Shown here: positions 1-8,345 of the stretch, one piece after another
How positions within the stretch are numbered: the first letter of the stretch is position 1
Layout: the number at the start of each line of letters is the position of its first letter
NCBI GenBank assembly: GCA_964427875.1
Contig: CAYRVX010000012.1
Span: forward strand, 1 to 64,000
Direction: 5' to 3'
Origin: CAYRVX01 sp964427875
GTDB lineage: Bacteria > Planctomycetota > Phycisphaerae > SM23-33
DNA: 64,000 bases
Position numbers and translations under genes: made by a program
Notes under the pieces: generated by a model
Database searches by the model: none
Told to the model about the DNA's origin: nothing
What the model saw: only the letters and a program-made list of their open reading frames with translations

Positions 1-75
1 GTACCGCCCCATACGGGGCGAAGAGGAAACCTCCCCGGATTTGTCCTCGCACACCTAGGCGTTGTCTGATGGAAG

Positions 76-105
76 TTGTCATTCCGCTCCGCGCGAAAAT
101 AGGTT
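76..105 (+). promoter_or_regulatory. Weak candidate promoter upstream of the pseudopilin gene
   Basis: TTGTCA at 76-81 and TAGGTT at 100-105 lie 18 bp apart, about 70 bp before the preferred start at 175. The -10 box is poor. A short hairpin at 5-20 (CGCCCC/GGGGCG) without a T-run may end an upstream gene outside the window. Confidence 0.22.
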
Positions 106-174
106 AAGATGGCTTCCAGCGAGGTGGAGTTGCCTGGTTTAATGAAGCCGGCTGGCTTCGGACGGGAGCGGGAA

Positions 175-1248
175 ATGTTCGCGTCGAATGCCCTGTGTGT
201 CAGATCGTCGCCGGGCCCTTCTCCGCGAGGCCGGCGAAAAGGTGCGTTTACGCTCGTGGAGCTCGTGGTGGCGATCTCCGTGATCGCCCTTCTCGTGGCG
301 ATCCTCCTGCCGTCGATGAGCCTGACCTTTGAGATCGCCTACGCCACCATGTGCCGCAACAACCTCCAGAAGCTCGGCCAGGCGATGCAGGGCGGGAGCA
401 TGCAGAGTCCGCTCTCCGTGCCGTCCGGCTCGGCGTGGACCAGCGCGGCCGTGGGATACGGCAGCAAGGACCTCCTGGTCTGCCCGAAAGACGATGAAGA
501 ACCCGAGGTCACGATGGACACACTCGCGGATTACTACCTTCTCCAGAGCCACGGAGGCGGCTCCAGGTGGACGGTCAGCAGCGTCGCGGCGATTCTCGGA
601 CTCGGCGAGGGCGTCATCCAGGATCCGCAGATCTACCGCGATGAAGATATTCCTCCGGCGCCCGTGCCGCACCACGGGCATCACCCGTGCTGGTGCTACG
701 TCCCCGTTCGCAAGGAGAACCAGAAGCTGATCTCGATCACGGATGAGGGGACCATCCTGCTCACGTTCGAGGCGCTGCGGATCCGGATCGACTCCCTCGT
801 CGGGTGCGGCTGCGACCACTGTAACAGCGACCACTGGCTGATGAAAGGCCACTGCATCGACGGCGACCGGTGCCTCCAGGAGGACGAGGTCATCATGCGG
901 CTGGGCGGGAACCACTACCGCCAGGTGGACCCGAACTCGCCGTATTACATCCAGGCCGCCTCGACGGCCAGCTACGGCATCAACGGCCTGATCGAGCCGA
1001 AGCGGTTCGGCCCGCAGCAGTTGATGCTCATGGACGCTCGCTCGGTCGTGATCCCCGTCGGCGAGGCGGGCTGGCTGGACTGCATCGCCGACAGGCACAT
1101 GGGGAAGGTCAACTTCGTTACCGTGGGCGGAAACGTCCGCACGACCACGAAGGCCGAATTGCAGGATGAGTACCTGCTGTACGAGCTGGAGGGCCCCGAC
1201 AGCAGGAGCTTGTGGAACCATCGCGCCTGTCCGAGAGACAAGCATTGA
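175..1248 (+). CDS. Type II secretion/type IV pilin-like pseudopilin (prepilin N-terminal methylation domain)
   Basis: This 357-aa protein begins with a short basic leader and then the class III prepilin motif RRKGAFTLVELVVAISVIAL, followed by a hydrophobic helix to about residue 55. In this family a prepilin peptidase cleaves after the Gly and methylates the Phe, and the product joins a pseudopilus or is exported. The rest is a large periplasmic domain with paired Cys/His clusters (for example CGCDHC and HHGHHPCWC), of the long kind that planctomycetes carry in many copies. An upstream ATG at 109 is open in frame, but 175 is preferred because GGGAG sits about 9 bases before it and it gives a normal short leader. 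The gene overlaps the following HEAT-repeat gene by 37 bp. The assigned role is limited to the N-terminal domain; the substrate or function of the C-terminal part is unknown. Confidence 0.85.
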   Translation: MFASNALCVRSSPGPSPRGRRKGAFTLVELVVAISVIALLVAILLPSMSLTFEIAYATMCRNNLQKLGQAMQGGSMQSPLSVPSGSAWTSAAVGYGSKDLLVCPKDDEEPEVTMDTLADYYLLQSHGGGSRWTVSSVAAILGLGEGVIQDPQIYRDEDIPPAPVPHHGHHPCWCYVPVRKENQKLISITDEGTILLTFEALRIRIDSLVGCGCDHCNSDHWLMKGHCIDGDRCLQEDEVIMRLGGNHYRQVDPNSPYYIQAASTASYGINGLIEPKRFGPQQLMLMDARSVVIPVGEAGWLDCIADRHMGKVNFVTVGGNVRTTTKAELQDEYLLYELEGPDSRSLWNHRACPRDKH

Positions 1249-1913
1249 CGTACGACGGGCGGAACTCGCGGGATCGAAGGCTCCGGACGGTCGTGATCGG
1301 CTTCGTGGCGCTCACGGTGGTCGCCGCCGCCCTGTGCTGGCGCTTCGGGGGCCGCGGGGGCGACGCGATGCGACTGGCGAAATCAGCGGATCGCGACGAT
1401 CGCCTCAAGGCCATTGACATGCTCCGAGGGCGCACGGACCGCCCCGGCCTCGAGACGCTCTTTCGCCTGTGCTCGGACGGGGACCTGCGAGTGGCCGTCA
1501 CGGCCGTGTGGGCCCTCGGCGAATGCCGCGCGCCGCGCAGCCGCGAATTGCTCGGGCAGGTCCTCTCCGAGAAGGGCCGCCACGGCCGGATCCGGGGCGA
1601 GGCGGCCGAAGCGCTCGGCAAGTTCAAGGGTACCGAGCCCGCCGTCCTCACCGGCGCCCTCGCGCAGGACGGCGACTGGCGCGTTCGGGCCGGGGCGGCC
1701 AGGGGACTGCGCCACCTGCACGAAGTCAAGACGATGGGCCCGCTCTTCCGGGCCCTGTCCGACGCCCACGAGGAAGTCCGCCGCGAGACCATCCAGACGA
1801 TGAACACGATGATGGTCCGGCGCTTCGGCTACCGCCCCGAGCTGCCGGCGGAGAAGCAGACCAACGTGATGCGCGAGATCGAGGCCTACCTCAAGCAGGC
1901 CGGCGTGCTGTGA
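1212..1913 (+). CDS. Membrane-anchored HEAT-repeat protein
   Basis: The 233-aa product has a basic N-terminus, one hydrophobic anchor (about residues 25-43, VVIGFVALTVVAAALCW), then tandem helical repeats with the HEAT/PBS-lyase pattern (D..LR..A..ALG at about 65-200). HEAT scaffolds bind proteins; no catalytic motif is visible. The GTG start at 1212 lies inside the end of the pseudopilin gene, with AGGAG at 1204-1208, so translation is probably coupled. A TTG at 1245 overlapping the upstream stop is an alternative start that keeps the anchor. The gene ends 11 bp before the first assembly gap. Function is unknown; co-transcription with a pseudopilin suggests an envelope role. Confidence 0.75.
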   Translation: MEPSRLSERQALTYDGRNSRDRRLRTVVIGFVALTVVAAALCWRFGGRGGDAMRLAKSADRDDRLKAIDMLRGRTDRPGLETLFRLCSDGDLRVAVTAVWALGECRAPRSRELLGQVLSEKGRHGRIRGEAAEALGKFKGTEPAVLTGALAQDGDWRVRAGAARGLRHLHEVKTMGPLFRALSDAHEEVRRETIQTMNTMMVRRFGYRPELPAEKQTNVMREIEAYLKQAGVL

Positions 1914-1924
1914 CCCGCCGGCCC

Positions 1925-2024
1925 NNNNNNNNNNNNNNNNNNNNNNNNNNNNNNNNNNNNNNNNNNNNNNNNNNNNNNNNNNNNNNNNNNNNNNNNNNNN
2001 NNNNNNNNNNNNNNNNNNNNNNNN
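1925..2024. other. Assembly gap (100 N)
   Basis: Exactly 100 N, the conventional filler for a gap of unknown size. The order of the genes on either side comes from scaffolding, and an unknown amount of sequence may be missing. Confidence 0.99.
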
Positions 2025-2054
2025 GCCAAACCGCGCGATCCTGTCATGAAAAGC

Positions 2055-2084
2055 TTGACCTGGTCCGATGATATGGTGTAAGCT
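2055..2084 (+). promoter_or_regulatory. Candidate promoter for rpmE-prfA
   Basis: TTGACC (2055-2060) and TAAGCT (2079-2084) are separated by 18 bp and lie 37 bp before the rpmE ATG. The -35 is good and the -10 mediocre. Confidence 0.4.
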
Positions 2085-2121
2085 CCGCCTTGGCGATTCT
2101 GGATCGTTTAGAGGCCTGGCC

Positions 2122-2349
2122 ATGAAGAGCGGCATACATCCGGAGTACAAGCAGGTCACCGTCACGTGTGCTTGCGGCAACACGTTCACGACACGCTCGA
2201 CGGGCGGGGACATCCAGACGGAGATCTGTTCCGTCTGCCACCCGTTCTACACCGGCAAGCAGAAGTTCGTCGATGCCGCCGGGCGCGTCGAGAAGTTCAA
2301 ACGGAAGTTCGGCGACGAGTACTTCAAGAAGCCCGCGAAGAAGAGATAG
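2122..2349 (+). CDS. rpmE: 50S ribosomal protein L31 (zinc-binding type)
   Basis: This 75-aa protein has the full L31 pattern: an N-terminal GIHPEY motif, then VTCACGNTF with two cysteines and CSVCHPFYTG with two more. The four cysteines form the zinc site of the zinc-containing form of L31, and the basic C-terminus (KKPAKKR) is usual. L31 sits in the large subunit at the subunit bridge. The ATG at 2122 is preferred over an in-frame upstream start at 2068 because L31 proteins begin with MK.GIHP and GAGG lies 8 bases before it. prfA follows after 110 bp, a common pairing. Confidence 0.96.
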   Translation: MKSGIHPEYKQVTVTCACGNTFTTRSTGGDIQTEICSVCHPFYTGKQKFVDAAGRVEKFKRKFGDEYFKKPAKKR

Positions 2350-2409
2350 CTTCCCCGGCGATTCCGGCGCCGATGGTCTGCCCGCATGCAACTGTCGGCG
2401 TTTTTCATT

Positions 2410-2425
2410 GCCCCTGCGCCGGGGC
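2410..2425 (+). terminator. Weak hairpin between rpmE and prfA
   Basis: GCCCC/GGGGC stem with a 6-base loop followed by CCTTT, 60 bp after the rpmE stop. The T-run is short, so this may be a partial terminator or attenuator. Confidence 0.3.
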
Positions 2426-2459
2426 CCTTTCGTGCGCCGCGACGGAGACGACGTGAGCC

Positions 2460-3566
2460 ATGGCTGCCAGAGATGACCCGCTGCTGGCGAAGCTGGACGA
2501 GCTGGACCGCCACTACGCGACCGCGGCCGAGCAGATGAACGACCCCGCCGTGGCGTCCGATCCCAACCGGATCGTGGCGCTGGCCAGGGAGCATTCGCGC
2601 CTCGGAAAGGTGGTCGAGCCGTATCGCGAGTATCTCCGGCTGGCCTCGCGGCTCGCCGAGGCGCGGGCGATCCTGGACGACCCCGCCAGCGACGAGGAAC
2701 TGCGCTCGCTGGCGGCGGGGGAAGTCCGGGAGATCGGCGGGAAGGCCGAAGAGGCCCTCGATAACGTCAAGGGACTCCTGGTCATGAGCGAGGGCGCCGA
2801 GATCGGCTCGGTCATGCTGGAGATCCGCGCCGGCACGGGCGGGGAGGAGGCGGCCCTCTTCGTCGTCGACCTGCTGGAGATGTACCGCCGATATGCCGAG
2901 GCCCGCGGCTGGAAGTTCGAGATGCTCTCGGGGAACCCGACGGGGATGGGCGGCTTTCGCGAGGTGATCGTCAACGTCACCGGCGAGGACGTGTACAGCC
3001 GGCTCGGCTACGAGGGCGGCGGACATCGCGTCCAGCGAGTCCCGAAGACCGAGAGCCAGGGGCGAATCCACACCTCCGCCGCCACCGTCGCCGTCCTGCC
3101 GGAGCCGGAAGACCTCGCGATCGACATCGACTGGGAGAAAGACGTCAAGGAGCACACCAGCCGCGCCAGCGGGCCGGGCGGGCAGAAGGTCAACAAGATC
3201 GAGTCGGCCGTCCGCATCGAGCACGTCGAGACCGGCATCACCGTCTCCATCCAGGACGAGAAGAGCCAGCACAAGAACCGCGCCAAGGCCCGGCGGATCC
3301 TGGCGGCCAGGGTCCACGAGCACTTCCGCAGGCTCCAGGCCGCCGCCGAGGCCGCCGCGAGGAAGAAGATGGTCGGCTCCGGCGACCGCTCGCAGCGCGT
3401 CCGGACCTACAACTTCCCGCAGAACCGCTGCACCGACCACCGCCTCAAGCAGGAGACCTCCGAGGGCGCCAATTTCAACCTCCAGAACGTCATCTCCGGC
3501 GGCCTCGACCCGCTAATCAACGCCCTGGTGGCCTACGACAGGGCCCGGCGCCTGGCGGATCTGTGA
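2460..3566 (+). CDS. prfA: Peptide chain release factor 1
   Basis: The 368-aa length fits RF1. The GGQ motif that enters the peptidyl-transferase centre is at residues 240-242 (ASGPGGQKVNKIESAVRI). The codon-recognition tripeptide is PKT at 195-197 within RVQRVPKTESQGR, the RF1-type PxT and not the RF2-type SPF, so it should read UAA and UAG. The C-terminal region EKSQHKNRAKA is also characteristic. The ATG at 2460 has GGAG about 11 bases upstream. The usual methyltransferase partner prmC does not follow; the next sequence is a heptamer repeat array and then an unrelated ankyrin gene, so the operon stops here. Confidence 0.97.
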   Translation: MAARDDPLLAKLDELDRHYATAAEQMNDPAVASDPNRIVALAREHSRLGKVVEPYREYLRLASRLAEARAILDDPASDEELRSLAAGEVREIGGKAEEALDNVKGLLVMSEGAEIGSVMLEIRAGTGGEEAALFVVDLLEMYRRYAEARGWKFEMLSGNPTGMGGFREVIVNVTGEDVYSRLGYEGGGHRVQRVPKTESQGRIHTSAATVAVLPEPEDLAIDIDWEKDVKEHTSRASGPGGQKVNKIESAVRIEHVETGITVSIQDEKSQHKNRAKARRILAARVHEHFRRLQAAAEAAARKKMVGSGDRSQRVRTYNFPQNRCTDHRLKQETSEGANFNLQNVISGGLDPLINALVAYDRARRLADL

Positions 3567-3577
3567 GGGGCGGAAGA

Positions 3578-3633
3578 GGCAGTAGGCAGTAGGCAATAGG
3601 GAGTAGGCAATAGGCAGTAGGCAGTAGGCAGTA
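3578..3633. repeat. Heptanucleotide tandem array, 8 units (GGCAGTA and variants)
   Basis: Eight back-to-back 7-mers: GGCAGTA five times, GGCAATA twice and GGGAGTA once, 11 bp after the prfA stop. This matches the STRR class of short tandem heptamers known from cyanobacteria and other large-genome bacteria. It is intergenic and ends 11 bp before the GTG start proposed for the ankyrin gene. Confidence 0.95.
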
Positions 3634-3644
3634 GGGGAAGACAG

Positions 3645-5189
3645 GTGGAGGAGGTCGTGGGGCCATTCAGGCATTTGGGCGGGCTCATTGCACTATGCCT
3701 CACGGCGCTCGTGGCCTATACTCGTCCTGCGGAGATCCGCCGATTCCAGGGGAGCAGGTCGATGCCGGAGACTCGACCGCCACGTTGGCCATTTCGCATC
3801 GTCGCAGCAGCCGCTCTCATCGCAAGCGCCATCTTCGGGGCGGGTGGGGGCTGGCTGTTCTGCTTGGCGGGCACCGTATATGGTGCCGCGAACTCCGCCA
3901 GAGATGCCATTTCGCTCGGCATGCTCTGCGGATTGCTCGCGGGGGTCTTGTGGTACCTTGCCATGGTCCCGGAGAATCGCCGGGCTGGGTCTCCCGCTGA
4001 CAGGGAGCTGCCATGGTTTGTTTTCTGGGGAACGTTCTGGGGTCTGGTCGGATGGACCCTTGCGGGCGTCATCTTCTGCCTTTGTGCGGCGGCCATCGAG
4101 ACGCTGCGCTACACCGTGGGCAGAATGCTCATCTGGTCGCTTGCCTTCTGCGGCGCGGTGGGCCTGCTTGGGGGAACCGCAGGCGGCGTCTTGGTGCTGG
4201 CGGCAATGAAGGTGGCAGGGCATCTTGCGCAGGCCTCGGTTGAGGAACCGCCATGCGGACGGGCCGCCCATCCCCGCGGCGCTCAGGAAACACCGCTGTG
4301 GAAGAGACCACTCCTTGTGGCCGTTGCGGTTGTGCTATGTGCAGCCATCGCTGTTGGCGTCACTCGCATTGTGCCGACCAAGTCGCTGGATCAAGCGATT
4401 CGGGATGACGACATTCTGCAAGTGAGGAAGCACCTCCTGTGGGGGGCGGATGTCAACAGACATGACGACGAGGGCTACACGCCTTTCTTCACGGCCGTCT
4501 GTGGCGGACATGAAGAGGTCGCGAAACTGCTGATCGACCACGGAGCGGACGTCAATCTGGCGTGCGGGACGACGCCTTTGCAGGCCGCAACGGCGGGATT
4601 TGGCGTTACGTCGCCCGACAGTAGAATACGCATCGTGAAGATGCTCATAGCAAACGGGGCAGACCTGAGCTCGGGCGAGGGATATTCGGCCGCTGAGAAC
4701 TCGCTTGACCTCCCGGAACTCCTGCGGCTTCTCATCGACAAGGGGGTGAACCTCTCGCCCCCGTCCGCGCGAGGCCTTACACTGCTGCAATTGGCCGCTG
4801 CGGAGGGACATGCTGAGTCTGTCAAGATCCTGCTGGCCCACGGTGCGGCGGTCGATGGTTCCGGCGGCACGGGAATCACCCCGCTGCTGCTGGCAGCCGC
4901 GCAGGGCCATCCAGAGGTTGTCGTAGTGCTGCTTGCGAACAAGGCGAACCCGAATGTTCGGAACAGGGAAGGGCAGACGCCTCTCGCCCTCGCCAATAAG
5001 CAACGAGCGGAACTCTTGTTCGAGGTCGCGGCAATCGAGGAGAAGCTGTCCAAGGCACTGACGGGGGCATCGGCATTCTCCGAATGGCAGCGCGAGGAAA
5101 TGGAGGAGCACAAGCAGGTCTCCCAGGAGAGGCTGCGTTGCGCCGAAGAGGTGATCCGATTGCTGAAGGAGCATGGTGCAACCGAATGA
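3645..5189 (+). CDS. Multi-pass membrane protein with C-terminal ankyrin repeats
   Basis: Up to 514 aa. Hydrophobic segments lie at about 50-75, 88-108, 125-150, 160-185 and 222-243. They are followed by ankyrin repeats from about 255 to 455, with GADVNRHDDEGYTPFF, GHEEVAKLLIDHGADVN, LLQLAAAEGHAESVKILL and NREGQTPLALA as repeat signatures, and a charged helical tail. Ankyrin repeats mediate protein binding; no enzyme domain is seen. The GTG at 3645 gives the longest product. An ATG at 3762 has a better ribosome site (GGGGAG, 7-base spacing) and gives 475 aa with five membrane segments, so the true start may be 3762. Codon use looks less GC-rich than the neighbours. No partner gene is obvious; the next gene starts 30 bp downstream. 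Confidence 0.8.
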   Translation: MEEVVGPFRHLGGLIALCLTALVAYTRPAEIRRFQGSRSMPETRPPRWPFRIVAAAALIASAIFGAGGGWLFCLAGTVYGAANSARDAISLGMLCGLLAGVLWYLAMVPENRRAGSPADRELPWFVFWGTFWGLVGWTLAGVIFCLCAAAIETLRYTVGRMLIWSLAFCGAVGLLGGTAGGVLVLAAMKVAGHLAQASVEEPPCGRAAHPRGAQETPLWKRPLLVAVAVVLCAAIAVGVTRIVPTKSLDQAIRDDDILQVRKHLLWGADVNRHDDEGYTPFFTAVCGGHEEVAKLLIDHGADVNLACGTTPLQAATAGFGVTSPDSRIRIVKMLIANGADLSSGEGYSAAENSLDLPELLRLLIDKGVNLSPPSARGLTLLQLAAAEGHAESVKILLAHGAAVDGSGGTGITPLLLAAAQGHPEVVVVLLANKANPNVRNREGQTPLALANKQRAELLFEVAAIEEKLSKALTGASAFSEWQREEMEEHKQVSQERLRCAEEVIRLLKEHGATE

Positions 5190-5219
5190 GAATGACCAGG
5201 GGCGGTGGCAGGAGCGGCT

Positions 5220-5636
5220 GTGCGCGGAAGAGCGATCACACACGAGGACATCCCGGCGAGCTATGAGGAACTGGCTCGGCTGGTGATGCCCCGGCCGATC
5301 CGTGACGAGGTGGACTACCGCAATGCGCTGGAGGTCCTCGACGCGCTCGCCGGCTTTGAGATGAATGCCGATCAGGAGGATTACTTCGAGGCGGTCTCGA
5401 CGTTCGTGGAGAAGTACGAGGCCGAACACCAGGCCATTGAGACGAGGCGGCTCTCGCCGGTCGAGATGCTGCATTATCTGGTGGAAGAGCACGGCATGAC
5501 CGAGTCGGACCTGGGCAGGCTCCTGGGAGACCGCAGCCTGGGCCACCGAGTCCTCACCGGCGAACGCTCGCTGAGCAAGGCTCACATCCGCAGACTCGCC
5601 GACCACTTCGCCGTCAGCCCGAGCGTGTTCCTCTAG
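5220..5636 (+). CDS. HigA-like antitoxin / XRE-type transcriptional regulator (orphan)
   Basis: A 138-aa protein. The N-terminal two thirds are helical and acidic (HEDIPASYEELARLVMPRPI), and a helix-turn-helix lies at the C-terminus (GMTESDLGRLLGDRSLGHRV, then GERSLSKAHIRRLADHFAVS). This layout matches the COG5499 HigA-type antitoxins, which bind DNA and normally neutralise a HigB mRNA-cleaving toxin encoded just upstream. No HigB-sized gene is present: the upstream gene is the ankyrin protein, ending 30 bp away. The GTG at 5220 has AGGAG at 5210-5214; another GTG at 5205 is possible. It is either a solitary regulator or a remnant of a toxin-antitoxin pair. Confidence 0.78.
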   Translation: MRGRAITHEDIPASYEELARLVMPRPIRDEVDYRNALEVLDALAGFEMNADQEDYFEAVSTFVEKYEAEHQAIETRRLSPVEMLHYLVEEHGMTESDLGRLLGDRSLGHRVLTGERSLSKAHIRRLADHFAVSPSVFL

Positions 5637-5937
5637 ACCGGCAGTCTCCGACCAGCCTGGCATGGTCGGCTTTCCGCGGCAATATCCGGTGGCTTGGCCA
5701 CCGCCGGGTTTATCCCGGCGGGGCCGTGAGTGACGTCCAGCACCCAGGCTTCTGCTCTACCAGGCCACCGCCGGGACGAGCCCGACGGTGATGCCAAGGT
5801 CGCACCCGCCGGCGCCACCCGGCAAGTGAAATAATGTGCTGTGGACCCGGGCCGTGAATGTGTTACCATGATGGGCTGATCGCCTGTGCCAAGCGGACCA
5901 GGAGCACCCTTACAGGTTCTCCGGAAAGGACGGAAAG
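5637..5937. other. Intergenic stretch with overlapping hairpins
   Basis: No gene is supported. Three inverted repeats follow the antitoxin stop: GACCA/TGGTC near 5650-5667, GGTGGC/GCCACC at 5688-5702, and CCGCCGGG/CCCGGCGG with a 5-base loop at 5701-5721. None is followed by a T-run. They could slow or end transcription of the antitoxin gene. No convincing promoter was found for the following reductase gene, which has AAGGA-type ribosome-binding sequence just before 5938. Confidence 0.4.
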
Positions 5938-7056
5938 ATGAGTGACGATCGAACCACCAGACGCGGTTTCATGCGCGACAGTGCTGCCGTGGCGGCGGGC
6001 GTCGCCGCGGGGATGGCGGCCGCGAGCAGCCGGGACGCGAAGGCCGTCGAGGCCGCCGGGGGAACGGAACCGTGGAAGAAGACCCGCAGCTACAACCCGG
6101 ACATGGAGTACCGGAAGCTGGGCAAGACCGGTCTATGGGTCTCGGCCGTATGCCTGGGCGGGCACTGGAAACGCATCGACAAGATGGTGCCGGGCGTCTT
6201 CAAGGGCCGCGGCTGGCTCAGCGCCGACCTGAACAGCGCGGGCTTCCAGAAGAACCGCCGGGATGTTGTCAGCCGGTGCATCGAGTCGGGCATCAACCAC
6301 ATCGACGCGTGCACGATCCAGGAGGTCAAGGCCTACAGCCAGGCGCTCAAGGGGCGCCGCGAGAAGATGTTCCTGGCGTGCTCGTGGTACCAGAAGGAGA
6401 TGCGCAACCGCGGGTGCCGCACCGCCAAGGCGCTGCTGGGGACGCTGGACTGGGGCCTGAAGGACGCGGGGCTGGAATACGCGGACCTCTGGCGGATCAC
6501 GATGCACGAGAAGAGCAGCCGGCACACCGAGGGCGAGGTCCAGGAGATGATGAAGGGCCTGGAGACGGCCAAGAGGCAGGGCAAGGTGCGCTTCACGGGC
6601 TTCTCCTCGCACGACCGCAAGCACATCAAGTCGCTGGTCGAGACCTTCCCCCAGGTGGTGGACGTGATCGTCACGCCCTACACGGCCAAGAGCAAGGTCC
6701 TTCCCACCGACAGCCTCTTCGACGCGCTGAAGAAACACGAAGTGGGCTTCTTCGGCATCAAGCCGTTCGGGGGCAACTCGCTGTTCAAGGGCGACGCCTC
6801 GCTGGACGGCCCCCATGCGGAGAAAGATGACAGGCTGGCGCGCCTGGCGATCCGTTACATCCTCTGCAACCCCGCGATGACGGCGCCCATCCCGGGCATG
6901 ATCAACACCCACCAGGTGGACAACATGGCGAAGGCCGTCAAGGAGCGCAGAGAGCTTGACAGCGCCGAGAAGGCCGAGCTCCAGGAGGCCACCGACGAGA
7001 TGTGGGCCAATCTGCCGGAAGACTACCAGTGGCTCAAGGAGTGGGAGTACGTGTAG
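5938..7056 (+). CDS. Tat-exported aldo/keto reductase-like protein (copy 1)
   Basis: This 372-aa protein starts with a twin-arginine signal (TTRRGFMRDSAAVAAGVAAG). It continues as an aldo/keto reductase TIM barrel: MEYRKLGKTGLWVSAVCLGG, GINHIDAC, DLWRITMHE, KQGKVRFTGFSSHD, and a C-terminal helix typical of planctomycete homologues. Family enzymes reduce carbonyls with NADPH using an Asp-Tyr-Lys-His tetrad. Here Asp is kept (HIDAC), but the Tyr that should follow (YG) and the Lys at the end of the next strand are not recognisable (LACSW), so ordinary reductase activity is doubtful. Export by Tat suggests folding with a bound cofactor in the cytoplasm. The next gene, 47 bp downstream, is a close paralogue, indicating tandem duplication. 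Compared with copy 2 it carries a short insertion after HWKRID. Confidence 0.88.
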   Translation: MSDDRTTRRGFMRDSAAVAAGVAAGMAAASSRDAKAVEAAGGTEPWKKTRSYNPDMEYRKLGKTGLWVSAVCLGGHWKRIDKMVPGVFKGRGWLSADLNSAGFQKNRRDVVSRCIESGINHIDACTIQEVKAYSQALKGRREKMFLACSWYQKEMRNRGCRTAKALLGTLDWGLKDAGLEYADLWRITMHEKSSRHTEGEVQEMMKGLETAKRQGKVRFTGFSSHDRKHIKSLVETFPQVVDVIVTPYTAKSKVLPTDSLFDALKKHEVGFFGIKPFGGNSLFKGDASLDGPHAEKDDRLARLAIRYILCNPAMTAPIPGMINTHQVDNMAKAVKERRELDSAEKAELQEATDEMWANLPEDYQWLKEWEYV

Positions 7057-7102
7057 CGTGTGCCGCCGTCGTGCGAAGCGACGGCCTTGAAAGGAACCGG
7101 CG

Positions 7103-8143
7103 ATGAAGAGGAATCGACTGACCCGGCGCGGCTTTCTGCGCGACAGCGCGGTGGCGGCGGCGGGGCTGACCGTGGCCGGGCGGGCCCTTGGCGCCGCCGA
7201 CGAAGCGGCCATCCGCAAGGCGCCCAGCTACAACCAGAACATGGAGTACCGGCGGCTGGGCAAGACCGGGCTGTGGGTCTCGGCCGTCTGCCTCGGCGGG
7301 CACTGGAAGCGCATCAACGTGATGAAGGAGGACTTCGACAAGAACCGCCGCGACGTCGTCAGCGCGTGCATCGACGCCGGCATCAACTACATCGACGCGT
7401 GCTGCCGCGGCGAGGTGCTCGCCTACAGCAAGGCCCTTTCCGGGCGGCGCGACAAGATGTACATGGCCCTGTCGTACTGCGGGCGCGAGGTGCGCAACAA
7501 GGAGTACCGCACGGCCAGGAAGCTCTTGGAGTGCTTCGACTCGCTCATGAAGGAGTCGAAGCAGGAGTACACCGACCTGTGGCGGATCACCTGTCACGAG
7601 CCGGGAGGCAGGCACTCGTTCAACACGTCCTGCGAGCTCGTGGCGGCCCTGGAGAAGGCCAAGAAGCAGGGCAAGGCCCGGTTCATCGGCATCTCCTCGC
7701 ACGACCGCCGCTGGCTGAAGATGATGATCGAGTACTTCCCCCAGATCGAGGCGATCCTGTTCCCCTACACCGCCCGGAGCAAGGTCGCGCCGAAAGAGAG
7801 CCTCTTCGACGCGGTGAAGAAGTGCGACGTGGGCGTCTTCGGCATCAAGCCCTTCGCGAGCAACTCGCTGTTCAAGGGCAGCAGCGCGCCGGGCGACCCG
7901 AACGCCGAGGAGGACAACCGCCGCGCGCGGCTGGCCATCCGCTATATCCTGTGCAACCCGGCCATCACGGCGCCGATCCCGGGACTCATCAGCATCCCGC
8001 AGGTGGAGAACATGGCCAAGGCCGTCAAGGAACGCCGGGAGCTGGACCTCGCCGAGAAGGCCGAGCTGGAAAGGGCCACCGACGAGATGTGGGCCAACCT
8101 CCCGGCGGGCTATCAGTGGCTGAAGGACTGGGAGTACGTCTAG
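7103..8143 (+). CDS. Tat-exported aldo/keto reductase-like protein (copy 2)
   Basis: A 346-aa paralogue of the preceding gene with near-identical blocks (MEYRRLGKTGLWVSAVCLGG, KNRRDVVS, EEDNRRARLAIRYILCNPA, DEMWANLP). The Tat signal is LTRRGFLRDSAVAAAGLTVA. As in copy 1, the conserved Asp is present (YIDACCRGEV) while the catalytic Tyr and Lys positions are replaced (MALSYCGRE). Both copies therefore lost the same residues before duplicating. The start at 7103 has AAAGGAA-type ribosome-binding sequence. It is probably co-transcribed with copy 1. Function is unknown beyond the fold; a structural or sensing role, or catalysis by other residues, is possible. Confidence 0.88.
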   Translation: MKRNRLTRRGFLRDSAVAAAGLTVAGRALGAADEAAIRKAPSYNQNMEYRRLGKTGLWVSAVCLGGHWKRINVMKEDFDKNRRDVVSACIDAGINYIDACCRGEVLAYSKALSGRRDKMYMALSYCGREVRNKEYRTARKLLECFDSLMKESKQEYTDLWRITCHEPGGRHSFNTSCELVAALEKAKKQGKARFIGISSHDRRWLKMMIEYFPQIEAILFPYTARSKVAPKESLFDAVKKCDVGVFGIKPFASNSLFKGSSAPGDPNAEEDNRRARLAIRYILCNPAITAPIPGLISIPQVENMAKAVKERRELDLAEKAELERATDEMWANLPAGYQWLKDWEYV

Positions 8144-8299
8144 GAGCGCCGAGAAGACGCGCGGGCCAAGGCCCGCCGCAAACGCCCCGCAGGAACGGCG
8201 CCCGGCAACGCACCAGCGTTTTGGTCCGTCCCGTTTAGCGGGCCGGCTTGCCGGCCGCGTTGTCCTCGGAAACAAGCCGTCCTTCCTCGCCCCCGACAT

Positions 8300-8322
8300 C
8301 CCGTGTCCCATGACCCATGACC
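8300..8322. repeat. Short heptamer array (CCCGTGT, CCCATGA x2)
   Basis: Three consecutive 7-mers plus a partial one in the intergenic region before the tetrahaem gene. It belongs to the same general class as the larger array after prfA but has a different unit. Confidence 0.65.
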
Positions 8323-8345
8323 TTAGACAGTGAAAAGGGGCCGCC

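Noticed and set aside
2247..3440. A 397-codon minus-strand open frame opposite prfA
   Set aside because: Shadow of a strongly conserved gene; repeated Asp/Leu/Gly/Val runs reflect antisense codons.
3578..3633. Possible CRISPR array
   Set aside because: Units are 7 bp and contiguous without spacers, and no cas genes are present.
5633..5869. A 78-codon minus-strand gene after the antitoxin
   Set aside because: It lies over three hairpins, has no ribosome site and its composition resembles random GC-rich sequence.
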